DNA from: RYN-230 sp963851025
GTDB taxonomy: Bacteria; Actinomycetota; Actinomycetes; Streptosporangiales; Streptosporangiaceae
Direction of reading: 5' to 3'
Assembly: GCA_963851025.1 (NCBI GenBank)
Contig: CAWKOA010000006.1
Location: 124,001 to 188,000 of the forward strand
Length of the DNA stretch: 64,000 bases
In this document: piece after piece, positions 18,358 through 27,494 of the stretch
How positions within the stretch are numbered: the stretch's first letter is position 1
Layout: the number at the start of each line of letters is the position of its first letter
Position numbers and translations under genes: made by a program
The notes under the pieces: generated by a model
Told to the model about the DNA's origin: nothing
Seen by the model: the letters and a program-made list of their open reading frames with translations, nothing else
The model's database searches: none

Positions 18358-19513
18358 CAGCCTGACGAGCCGAACGGGACCGGAACCTTGATGGCCTGGG
18401 CCCTGGTCCAGGCGGGCGCACCCGGCGCGGCCTGCCAGATGGTGAGCTGGGTGCCGTGCGACGGCCAGGGCATTCCATCCGCCTGAGGAGCCCGGAGCGA
18501 GGGTAGCGGTGTACGGGGGCAGTTCCGGCAGCAGCCGCCACGGCCCCGCGGCGCTGGTGATGGTCGCTGCGCGGCGGTGGCTCAGGGTGATCGCCAGGCT
18601 GCTTCCGGGCCCCGGCGATGCCGACGTCACGGTGGCGCCCTTCAGCGGCAGAGCCGGCGACAGTGTCCAGTGCCCGCCGCCGTCAGCCGACCAGCCAGCC
18701 AGGAGGCGTTCCGACGGCCCTGTTCCTGCGGCGAGCAGGACCGTGGTGGTGCCGCCGGTGGCGGTGATCCGGAGGACGGTGATGACCTCGTGGGCGTAGG
18801 CAGCGGGCATCGCGGGACCGGTCGAGCTGCCACGTCCGGCCGTCCTGGGTGAAGATCCCGGCGGTTCCGGGGCGGCCGCAACCAGCGCCCAGCACAGGGT
18901 GCCCGGATACGGAGAACGCCGCCGCGGTGAGACTGTCCGGGCGGCAGCGGGCTCCAGCAGGTGATGCGGCGAGCGCGCGGCGGGTGACCAGCCGGGTCCA
19001 CGCCGTGCCGCCAGGGCCGGAGATGTCGGTGGTGCCGTCGCTGAGCAGGGCCAGCAGGCGCCCGCTGGCCGGGTCGGCGGCCAGGGCGCCGGGGAGATCC
19101 GCCAGCCCGGCGTCGAGCAGGCCGGGTGACCAGGCTTTGCCGTTGTTCTTGGTGCTGGCGAGCGGGGAGTAGGCCAGTCTCTGGCTGGGCCGGAACCCGG
19201 CCATTACCGACCCAGAGCCTAGGCCGGTGAGGACCAGGCCGCCGTTGCTGGCTACGCCGGGCGGGGTGGCCAGCCGCCAGGTGCTGGTTCCGGCGGGGCG
19301 GACGAACATCTGCCAGAAGTTGTTGTGGCTGGCCGCCGAGCCGCCCATCACCGCGACCGCCCATGTCCCGGTCGTGGTGGTCAGCGAGGTGGCCAGGGAC
19401 GGCGGCGCTGCGGGGCTGGCGGGGGCGGCAGCCGGGCTGGCAGCACTGCCGCAGCCAGCCACGAGCAGCGTCCCGGCCAGCAGCGTAGAGGCAAGGAGGG
19501 CGGGGCGGTTCAT
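18358..19513 (-). pseudogene. secreted lipoprotein, beta-propeller-like, frameshifted
   Basis: The ATG at 19513 overlaps the stop of the SCO-fusion gene (ATGA). A signal peptide ends in a lipobox (LLVAGCGS), followed by an Ala/Pro/Ser-rich linker and a body with repeats reminiscent of BNR/sialidase propeller blades (FTQDGRTWQL; WSADGGGHWTL). The frame must shift near 18820 and again near 18480 to reach the natural end at 18358 (last residues FGSSG). It is the third gene of the copper operon, so an extracytoplasmic copper role is possible. No Cys/Met/His metal motif is evident. Confidence 0.6.
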
Positions 19514-21355
19514 GAGGACCTCAGCGCGTTCCGGGCGGCGTTGGCGAGCAGGACCGCGAACGAGGACTTGGTGGCGGTGGTCCCGGGCCCAGGGTCGGTG
19601 TTCAGCTCCGCCCGGACCTGCCCGGCCTGGTCGATGACGTAGGCGATGTCGGGGTGGCCGATCATGGAGCCTGCGGGCAGGATCTGCGCGGCGATCCCGT
19701 AGTCCTTCCACACCTGCTGGAGCTGCGGCACGCTGCCGGTCAGGTAGAGCCAGTCGGGGACCTGGGTCAGATGTTCCTGGCGGTCGAACGCCTGGGTGTA
19801 GGCGACCTGGTGGTAGACGGGGTTGGCGACGACCGCGACCAGTTCCACCTGGCGCGCGCTGGTGCCCAGGAGCTGCCCGGCGGCGCGGAATTCCTGGGCG
19901 ATCAGCGGGCAGTCGCTGGTGCAGACCGGGTCCAGGAAGGTGAGCAGCACTACTTTGCCGTGCAGGCTGGCCAGGGTCACTGTCCGGCCGTGCTGGTCGG
20001 TGAGCTGGAAGGCCTTGGCCGGATAATTCAGCGGCGCCGTGGACCCGGCGATGGCCTCGGCGAGGATCGGGTCGGCGTTCGGGCTGGCCTGGGCGGCGGC
20101 CATCGGGGCGGCGCCGAGGATGATCAGCCCGAGCGCGCCGGCGACGGCGACCGACCGGATGCTCGCGGACGCCACCGACTGGCGCAGCGAGGCGGGCCGG
20201 ACCCGCTCCCGCCAGAGGGCCGCGGCCACCCCGGAGCTGGCTGGTTCCGCCGCGCTGACCGGGCCTGGGGTCAGTGCGAGGTAGCCGCCCAGAGCCAGCA
20301 GGGCGAACGGGATCATGCTGTTGGGGTCGGTGCCCAGGCCGCCGAAGAACCCGAAGTCCTCGATCAGCACCCAGTCCGCCAGGCACAGCACGGCGAAGGC
20401 GATGACCGCCGGGCGGACCAGCCGGCGCTGCCCGGTGAGAAAAGCCCCGCCGATCGCCGCGAGCGCCACCACGACGAATAGGTTGACGGCGAAGCCGTGC
20501 GCCTCGTCGAAGGCGGTGAACGCATTGACCCAGGCGGCCAGGAAACCCGGCTGCGGCGTCTGCGCCATGCCCGCGGTCATGCCGGCCAGCGTGCCCGGCT
20601 GCCGGTGGGAGACCCCCTGCCAGAACCCGCGCCCCGGCCAGGCCTGCAGCACGGCCATCCCGGCCAGGAACAAGCCAGTGACGGCGAGGATCGCCCCGCC
20701 CGAGCCACGGTGCGTGCCAGGTCCGTTGAGGCAGCGCGATCAGCCCGCCCGCCACCATGTAGATGAGGACGGCGCCGGGCGCGCCGAACAGCCAGGTCAG
20801 GCCGGGGGCGAAGATCCCGCCGAACGATTCGCCGAAGGCCCACACCACCAGGCCCCAGCCGGCGCTGGCCAGTCCGGCTAGCCGCGATAGCGGGCCGCGA
20901 GGTGACGCGAGCATCCAGATGCCGATGCCGACCTGGATCCATACCGCTGACGCCCCGGCCTGCATCGGGTGATAGGACCAGTTGGTCCCGGCCCAGTTCA
21001 CCACCTGCTGGACCCAGTGCGGGGAGCTCGCCGCCGTAGGCTCGATGACCTGGGACGGAAGGCCGATCGCCATCTTCGGCTGGGCCTGCAAGATCCCGTC
21101 GAAGACCCACAGCAGGCCGAACCCGATCCGCAGCAGCCGCCGCCAGGCTGGCTCCGCCACGACGGCTGCGGGCGTGCTACCAGCTGCCCCGGTGGCGGCC
21201 TGGGCTGCGGGCAGCCAGGCACGCACGGTAATCCAGGCGAACCCGAGCAGGGCGAAGATCAGCAGGGCAATGATTCCCTGGTGGACCACCGCCAATTTGA
21301 AGGCCGCGATCACGGTGGGATCGTTGACGTTGATCCCCGAGTTCATCCCAGACAT
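19510..21355 (-). CDS. polytopic membrane protein fused to SCO1/SenC thioredoxin-like domain (frameshifted)
   Basis: About 614 aa after repair. The N-terminal two thirds are hydrophobic (about eight to ten helices), with a conserved-looking loop QAQPKMAIGLPSQVIEP. The last 190 residues are a SCO/thioredoxin-like domain with the copper-binding CTSDC motif (encoded near 19910-19925). SCO proteins deliver copper to cytochrome oxidase or act as thiol reductases. One extra base in the GGGCGGGGCG run near 20695 breaks the frame between the two halves. The ATG at 21355 follows AGGCGGA. It lies directly after copA and overlaps the lipoprotein gene by 4 bases. Confidence 0.65.
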
Positions 21356-23764
21356 CAGTCCGCCTGTTCGCTTGATCCGGCCAGGCTCACCGGGGGCAGC
21401 GGAGACCGCCGGCCGCAGTGAGCTCGTGTTCTGACGCGCGGCGCGGGGCGGCCGCCACCACTCTGGGCGCCGGGCGGCCGGGGCGCCGAAGTTGCGCAGC
21501 CGGACGCTGTTGGCTACCACGAAGGCTGAGGACAGGGCCATCGCGGCCCCGGCGATCAGCGGGTTGAGGAATCCGGCGGCGGCCAGCGGGATTGCCGCGA
21601 GGTTGTAGCCGAAGGCCCAGGCCAGGTTGCCGCGGATCACCGCCAGGGTGCCGCGGGCCAGGCCGATCGCATCGGGCACCGCGCCGAGGTCATCGCGGAG
21701 CACGATGAGGTCCGCGGCGCTGATGGCCACGTCGGTGCCTGAGCCCAGGGCGATCCCCAGGTCGGCGGCAGCCAGAGCCGGTCCGTCGTTGACCCCGTCG
21801 CCCACCATGGCCACCCGCCGGCCCTGGGCCTGCAGGTCCCGGATGACGGCGACCTTGTGATCGGGCAGCGCCCCGGCGATCACCTCGTCCGTGCCGGCCT
21901 GGGCGGCCACGGCCTCAGCCGTCGCCGGGCTGTCACCGGTCAGCAGCACGGTACGCAAGCCCAGCCTCCGCAGCTCCGCGACGGCGGCCGCGGCCGACGG
22001 CTTGACCGTGTCGGCGACCGCGAACCCCCCGCGGACCTGCCCGTCCCACCCGGCCAGCACCACCGTGCACCCGGCCTGCTCCCACGAACGGCACCCGCTG
22101 GCCACCGCCGCCGGGACGGTCATGCCCAGATGGGCGAACAGGTCCTCACGGCCGATGATCACCTCGTGGTCGTCCACGGACCCGCGCGCCCCCAGGCCCG
22201 GCATGGCCAGGAACCTGCCTGCCTGGGGCAGCGAGCCCAGTCCGGCCCGCGCCGCCGCGCTGACCGCCCCGGCGACGGGGTGCTCCGACGCCTGCTCCAC
22301 CGCCCCGGCATAGCGAAGGAGGGCATCCCGGCTCTCACCGTCCGCCGTCATGACGCCGGTCACGGCCATTACCCCGGTGGTGACCGTGCCGGTCTTGTCC
22401 AGTACCACCGTGTCTATGTCGCGGGAGGACTCCAGCGCCTGGTACCTGGTGATGAAGATGCCCAGCTGCGCACCCCGCCCGCAGGCCACCATCAACGCGG
22501 CCGGGGTGGCCAGGCCCAGCGCGCACGGGCACGCGATGATCAGCACCGCCAGCGCCGCGCTGAACGCCCGCTCAGCGGGAGCGCCCGCGAGCAGCCAGCC
22601 GGCCAGCGTCAGCCCGGCCGCGGCCAGGACCGCGGGCACGAAGACGCCGCAGATCCGGTCGGCGAGCCGCTGGATAGCCGCCTTCTGCGACTGGGCCTGC
22701 TCGACCAGGGCGACCAGGTGCGCGAGCTGGGTGTCCCGGCCCACCTTGACCGCGCGCACCACCAGCCGCCCGGTCATCACCACCGTGCCCGCGGCCACCG
22801 TGTCACCCTCGGTGACGTCAGCCGGAACCGACTCCCCGGTCATCATGCTGGCGTCCACCGCGGACTGCCCGAACTCCACCTCCCCGTCGGCCGCGATCCG
22901 TTCCCCAGGCCGCACCACGAACCGCTGCCCCTCACGCAACTGCGCGACCGGAACCCGGCGCTCGGACCCGTCAGCGTCCAGGACGCACGCGTCCCGGGCG
23001 CCCGCCGCGGCCAGCTCGCGCATGGCATCCCCGGCATCCCGCCTCGCCCTGGCCTCATACAGCCGGCCAGCCAGCAGGAACGTCGTCACCGACGCCGCGA
23101 CCTCCAGGTAGATCCCGCCCCCGGAAGCGTGCAGCAGCAGGAAGGAAAAGCTGCGCCCGCCCTGGCCACGGTCCAGGACGAACATCGCGTAGACCGACCA
23201 GGCGCATGCGGCGGTGATACCCAGCGACACCAGCGTGTCCATCGAGACCGAGCCATGCCGGGCGTTCCGCAGCGCGGCGGCGTGGAACGGCCACGCCGAC
23301 CACACCACCACGGGCGCCGCCACCGCGATCAGGACCCACTGCCAGCCCGGGAACCGCGACCACGGGAACAGCGACAGCAGGACGGACAGGTCAGTCAGGG
23401 GGATGAACAGCACCAGCGCCACGATCAGCCGCCGGCGCAGGTCGGCCACCACGTCCGCGTCACCACCACGCCCGGCCGGCTCCTGCGGGCCGTCACCAGG
23501 CGTCCCGCCTCCGCTGCGATCGAGAATCTCAGCGCGGTAACCAGCCTGCTCCACTGCGTCGATGAGCCGCTGTACCGTAACCTCGGCCGGGGCCGTGACA
23601 ATGGCGGCCTCGGTCGCGAAATTCACGGTGGCCGCGACGCCGTCAATGGTGTTGAGTTTCTTCTCGACCCGGGCCGCGCACGCCGCGCAGGTCATCCCCT
23701 GGACCGACAACTTCATCTCCTGGGGCGCGGATGACGCCTCACCAGTCACTGCCGTAGATGACAC
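21356..23764 (-). CDS. copA: copper-exporting P1B-type ATPase
   Basis: An N-terminal heavy-metal domain has GMTCAAC (C26, C29). The ATPase core has TGESVP, the membrane CPC in IIACPCALGLATPAALM, DKTGTVTTG, the HP motif in EHPVAGAV, and VGDGVNDGPALAAADLG. CPC plus the N-terminal CxxC indicates Cu(I) export. The GTG at 23764 gives a normal N-terminus. No in-frame stop occurs before the next gene's ATG at 21355: the frame is open into the membrane/SCO gene. A TGA overlapping that ATG exists in the +1 frame, so either this is a true fusion or one base is wrong near the end. Confidence 0.85.
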
Positions 23765-23966
23765 CTAAGTAGTCCTGTCCTCCAGCAAGAAAGTGGCTCA
23801 TCATTCCGGAGGGCCCCGCCGGGGACCGCACTGTCCGCCCGCATGGCTCCTGACCTGCCGCTAGCTCCAGGGCACACGATCACCCGCAGCCGTGCCCGGA
23901 ATCTACACCTCCCAAAGCCAGCCGCAACGTTAAGGGGCCAACTTGTAATCTCTTTGCTTTCGGTAA

Positions 23967-24029
23967 ATACCCCACCAGGGTTCTGCGGATACCGCCCGGG
24001 GGTTTCCCCGATACCCCCATGGGGTTTAT
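23967..24029. promoter_or_regulatory. three tandem CsoR-like operator elements, 22-bp period
   Basis: ATACCCCACCAGGGTT begins at 23967, ATACCGCCCGGGGGTT at 23989 and ATACCCCCATGGGGTT at 24011: exactly 22 bp apart, so they face the same side of the helix. The A/T-flanked C-run/G-run layout resembles operators of CsoR/RcnR-type copper repressors. They sit between copA and the divergent membrane-protein gene. No csoR gene is in the window. Confidence 0.65.
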
Positions 24030-24047
24030 GGATCCCTTTCCCGGCCG

Positions 24048-24069
24048 GCCGGATATCCGGATATCCGGC
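24048..24069. promoter_or_regulatory. 22-bp perfect palindrome built from two GGATATCC units
   Basis: GGATATCCGGATATCC (24051-24066) is extended by CCG and CGG and a terminal G-C pair to a perfect 22-bp inverted repeat. It lies 40 bp before the leader ORF. It could be an operator or a strong RNA hairpin in the 5' leader. Confidence 0.55.
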
Positions 24070-24108
24070 TTGTGCGGGCGCCCGGCAGCCAATTACCATC
24101 GTGCCATC

Positions 24109-24207
24109 ATGAGCCCGCAAGAAACCCCGGCCGTGCACAGCGGCTTCTCCGGGTCTTTCCCCGGCGCCGCCATCGCGGCCTGCGCTGCGGCGTCAGGGGG
24201 CGTGTGA
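24109..24207 (+). CDS. possible 32-aa leader peptide
   Basis: An ATG-started ORF of 32 codons whose stop (24205-24207) is one base from the GTG of the next gene. It has alternating Ala/Gly/Ser and one Cys (IAACAAASGG) and no domain. The tight spacing suggests translational coupling to the membrane-protein gene. It could also be a chance ORF in GC-rich DNA. Confidence 0.3.
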   Translation: MSPQETPAVHSGFSGSFPGAAIAACAAASGGV

Positions 24208-24208
24208 G

Positions 24209-24937
24209 GTGGCGGCGCCCTCCTGGCTCACAGGCGCTTTCGCAGTCGTCATGATCCTCGCCGCGGGTTACTCCGCGAGCCGGCTGGTCGTTTCCCGCCG
24301 GCGCGGGGTGGCTACCGAGGCCGACGCCGACGGGCTGCATATGGTCATGGGCGCCGCCATGGCTGGGATGCTCGTGCCCGCGCTCAACCTGCTGCCCGCG
24401 ATGGCATGGATGGCAGTGTTCGGGACCGGGGCCGCGTGGTTCGGCGCATGCGCCGCCCGGCCCCGGAGCCAGGCCAGGTTCAGCTGGCAGTGCCGGTTCC
24501 CGGTCCCGCACCTCATCGAATGCATCGCCATGCTGTACATGCTCCTGGCCGTGCGCGGCGCGCGGCAGGGGACAGGAATGGCGATGCCCGGCATGGGCGC
24601 ATCTCCCGGAGGACCGGCGGGCTTCCCGGCCCTCGCGGTGGTCCTGGCCCTGTTCATGCTCGGCTACATCATGTGGACCACCGACCAGCTCGCCTCACTG
24701 GCCCGGACCAGGACCACCACACCAGGCAACCCTGGGGCCACGCAGCACCGGGCGCTGGCCGCCGCCCCATCGGGCGGCCGCGCCGCCGGAACCGCCGGAA
24801 CAGCTGACGCACCGGGTATCGCCCCGACGGCAGAGCAAGGCCCCGGCAGTCAGACTCTCCTCACGCCCAAACTCGCCGCATTCGGCAAGATCGCTATGGC
24901 GGTCACCATGGGCTACATGCTCATCCTCATGCTCTGA
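24209..24937 (+). CDS. DUF5134-like polytopic membrane protein of the copper island
   Basis: A 242-aa protein from GTG 24209 with about six hydrophobic helices and many Met and His residues near them (LHMVMGAAMAGML, HLIECIAMLYMLL, MAMPGMG), a composition common in copper-handling membrane proteins. A disordered Ala/Gly/Pro-rich linker precedes the last helix (GKIAMAVTMGYMLILML). It is divergent from copA and shares the three-element control region. The family name is tentative. Its stop touches the stop of the convergent CoA ligase gene. Confidence 0.6.
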   Translation: MAAPSWLTGAFAVVMILAAGYSASRLVVSRRRGVATEADADGLHMVMGAAMAGMLVPALNLLPAMAWMAVFGTGAAWFGACAARPRSQARFSWQCRFPVPHLIECIAMLYMLLAVRGARQGTGMAMPGMGASPGGPAGFPALAVVLALFMLGYIMWTTDQLASLARTRTTTPGNPGATQHRALAAAPSGGRAAGTAGTADAPGIAPTAEQGPGSQTLLTPKLAAFGKIAMAVTMGYMLILML

Positions 24938-26543
24938 TCACGGCATCCGGGCCTCAAGGAACGAGCGCATGCGGGGGATGTCGACCTTGCCGTTGGGACC
25001 GCGGGTGATCTCCGGCACCGCGACCACCTGGCGGGGCACCTTGTAGCCCGCCAGGCTGGCCCGTACGTGGGCGCGGAGTGCCTCGCCGTCGAGCTGCCAG
25101 CCGCCAGCCATCTGCACCGCGGCGGCGACCGTCTCCCCGAACCGCTCGTCCGGCAGCCCGAGCACGGCCGCGTCAGCCACCGACGGGTGCCGCTTGAGGA
25201 CCTCCTCGACCTCCTCGGGGTAGACCTTCTCGCCGCCGGTGTTGATGCACGAGGAGCCCCGCCCGAGCACGATGACCTGCCCGTCCGCCTCGACCGTGGC
25301 AAAGTCACCGGTGATCACGTACCGGCGGCCGCGCACGGTCGGGAAGGTCGCGGCCGATTTGGCCTCGTCCTTGTAGTAGCCGACCGGCAGCCGGCCGGCG
25401 TAGGCGACCCGCCCGATCTCCCCGGAACCGGGCACGACGGGGGTGTCGTCGTCGCCCAGCACGGTCAGCCCGCCGCCGGTGAATGACCGCGCGGGCATCC
25501 CGGCCGCACCGGACCGGGACACGGACCGGGCCGCCGCGATCGCCTCGGACGAGCCGTAGACGTCGGCGATGAGCAGGTCCGGCACATGCCGCAGCAGTCC
25601 CTGCTTCACCTCGTCGGAGAACAGCACCCCGCCCGAGGTCAGCACCGACCAGGAACTCAGGTCCCACCGTCCCGGCCAGGCGTCCAGCGCGGCGAGGACC
25701 GGCCGCGCGAACGCGTCGCCCACCCAGCCGACCGAGTTCACCCGGCGCCGTTCGATCGTGTCCAGCAGTGCCTCAGCGCGGAACGCCGGCCCGGCCAGCA
25801 GCACCGCGGCACCGCCGCGGGCCATCACGGGCAGGCAGGTCAGGCACCCGGCGCCGTGCATGAGCGGCGCGGCCGGGAGATGCCGCCGCCCGGGATCCGC
25901 GATCCGGGACCGGGCGAAGCCCAGGTCCGGCCCGTCCGGGTACCGGCCGCCGGCCGCGTTGCCCAGCGAGACCATGAGGTCGTCCTGCCGCCAGATCACG
26001 CCCTTGGGCAGCCCGGTGGTGCCCCCGGTGTACAGCAGGATGATGTCGTCGCCGTCCCGTTCCCAGCGCGGCTCCGGGCGCGGGGTGGCGGGCGCGGCGG
26101 CCCGCTCATACGGCACCGCCCAGCGGCGGGCACGGCCCGGCCCCGTCGTCGACCCAGAGCCAGGCGAGCACACCCGGGACCGACGCGCGGGTGCGCTCGA
26201 TGGTGTCCGTGAAGGAACCGGCGAACACCACCGCGCGGGCGTCGCAGTCCCGCCACAGGTAACTGAGCTCCTCGGGGCCGTAACGGTAGTTGGTGTTCAC
26301 CGGCACCATGGAGCCCCGGAGCGCGGCGGCGAACGACTCCAGGTACTCAGGGCAGTTGCGCAGGTACTGCACGACCTTGTCCTGGCGGCCCAGCCCCTGG
26401 GCCGCCAGGTAGGCCGCGACCTGGCCGGCCCGCCGGTCCAGCTCCTGCCAGGACAGGACCCGGTCACCCTGGATGAGCGCGGGCGACGCGGGCACCGCGG
26501 CGGCCACCACCCCGAACACGTCGGCGATGTTCCACCCCGGCAT
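24938..26543 (-). CDS. acyl-CoA synthetase (AMP-binding), one frameshift
   Basis: An ANL-superfamily ligase of about 534 aa. It starts MPGWNIADVF, has the ATP loop LYTGGTTGLPKGVIW, the YGSSE motif (DVYGSSEAI), the hinge motif ITGDFATVEADGQ and a C-terminal PNGKVDIPR. One extra base near 26125 (just after VDDGAGPC) splits the frame; the neighbouring paralogue at 49943-51577 is intact across the same place. It would activate a fatty or cyclic acid to its CoA ester. Palindrome site 3 lies 57 bp upstream of the start. Confidence 0.8.
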
Positions 26544-26599
26544 CCGGCCTCCTCGCGTCAGTCGCCTCCGGGCCGATGCTAGCCGCCCGGCAGCCCGTA

Positions 26600-26617
26600 A
26601 TCAACGCTTGCGTTGAC
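26600..26617. promoter_or_regulatory. operator palindrome, site 3 (between CoA ligase and tetR)
   Basis: ATCAACGCTTGCGTTGAC lies between the CoA ligase start (26543, -) and the TetR gene (26775, +). It is the only site in a gap with a regulator gene, as expected for an autoregulated TetR repressor. Confidence 0.82.
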
Positions 26618-26774
26618 TAGACTGGGCGGCGGCCCAGGACGGCGGCCCAGGACGGCGGCAAGGTATGACAGCCCGGCGCTGCGGCATGAGACCATGACGG
26701 TCAGCCATACTGGCCAGGACCCGTGCCTCCGGCCCGCCGGGGGCGCTGCGCCGCGCAACGAATAGGACGTGCGA

Positions 26775-27494
26775 ATGCAGAGCGGTATCAGCCGACGGCG
26801 AGCTGCCGCCCTCGCCGAGGGAGGCGCAGCCTACGCTGAGCGCCGCGCCGAGATCATCGCGACGGCGGCCCGGATCTTCCGCGAGAAGGGGTTCCGCGGC
26901 GCCAGCCTCGCCGACGTGGCGGAGAGCCTGGGCACCGACCGTGCCTCGCTGTACTACTACATCGGCAGCAAGGAAGAGCTGTTCCACGAGATCGTCCGGG
27001 ACGCCGCCGAGGCCAACGCCCAGCAGGCCGAGGCGATCCGGGACGGCGCGGGCACCGCGGTGGACAAGCTGGGCATCCTGATCACCGCGCTGATGGCGTC
27101 GTACTCGGCCCACTATCCGTACCTGTTCGTGTACATCCAGGAGGACCTGAGCAAGGTCGCGGACGGCCGGTCCGCCTGGGCCCGGCAGATGACGGTGATC
27201 AACAAGCGCTACGACGACGCGGTCATCGGGATCGTCGAGTCGGGTTTCCAGGACGGCTCGATCCGTCCCGTGGGGCCGGCCCGGGTGATCGCCTACGGCC
27301 TGATCGGCATGGTCAACTGGACGCACCGCTGGTACCGCGAGGGAGCCAGCGGCATGCCGCCCGCGGCCGAGATCGGCCGGACGTTCACCGAGATGGTGCT
27401 GAACGGCCTCAGCTCGGGCGCGCCGGTTCCCCCGGCGGGCCAGGAGCCGGGCGATCAGCCGCCAGCGGCACCAGGCCTTCCTGGCACCCCTTGA
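26775..27494 (+). CDS. TetR/AcrR-family transcriptional regulator, candidate master repressor of the acyl-CoA regulon
   Basis: A 239-aa protein. The N-terminal HTH reads IIATAARIFREKGFRGASLA then DVAESLGTDRASLYYYIGSK, a classic TetR DNA-binding domain (about residues 22-68). The ligand domain contains ITALMASYSAHYPYLFVYIQ. I chose ATG 26775, eight bases after AGGA; GTG 26769 is also possible. Acyl-CoA thioesters are common ligands for TetR proteins in such clusters. Its last 86 bases overlap the 3' end of the convergent FMO gene. Linking it to the ten palindromes is inferred from site 3. Confidence 0.88.
   Translation: MQSGISRRRAAALAEGGAAYAERRAEIIATAARIFREKGFRGASLADVAESLGTDRASLYYYIGSKEELFHEIVRDAAEANAQQAEAIRDGAGTAVDKLGILITALMASYSAHYPYLFVYIQEDLSKVADGRSAWARQMTVINKRYDDAVIGIVESGFQDGSIRPVGPARVIAYGLIGMVNWTHRWYREGASGMPPAAEIGRTFTEMVLNGLSSGAPVPPAGQEPGDQPPAAPGLPGTP

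Larger units (their letters stand above)
23765..24108. other. intergenic control region of the copper island
   Basis: A 344-bp gene-free stretch between copA (-) and the leader/DUF5134 genes (+). It is less GC-rich than its surroundings and holds three ATACC...GGGTT elements at 22-bp spacing (23967-24029) and a 22-bp palindrome (24048-24069). I see no further coding sequence in it. Confidence 0.75.

Noticed and set aside
21857..23734. A 625-codon plus-strand frame opposite copA
   Set aside because: Antisense shadow of a gene with all P-type ATPase motifs.
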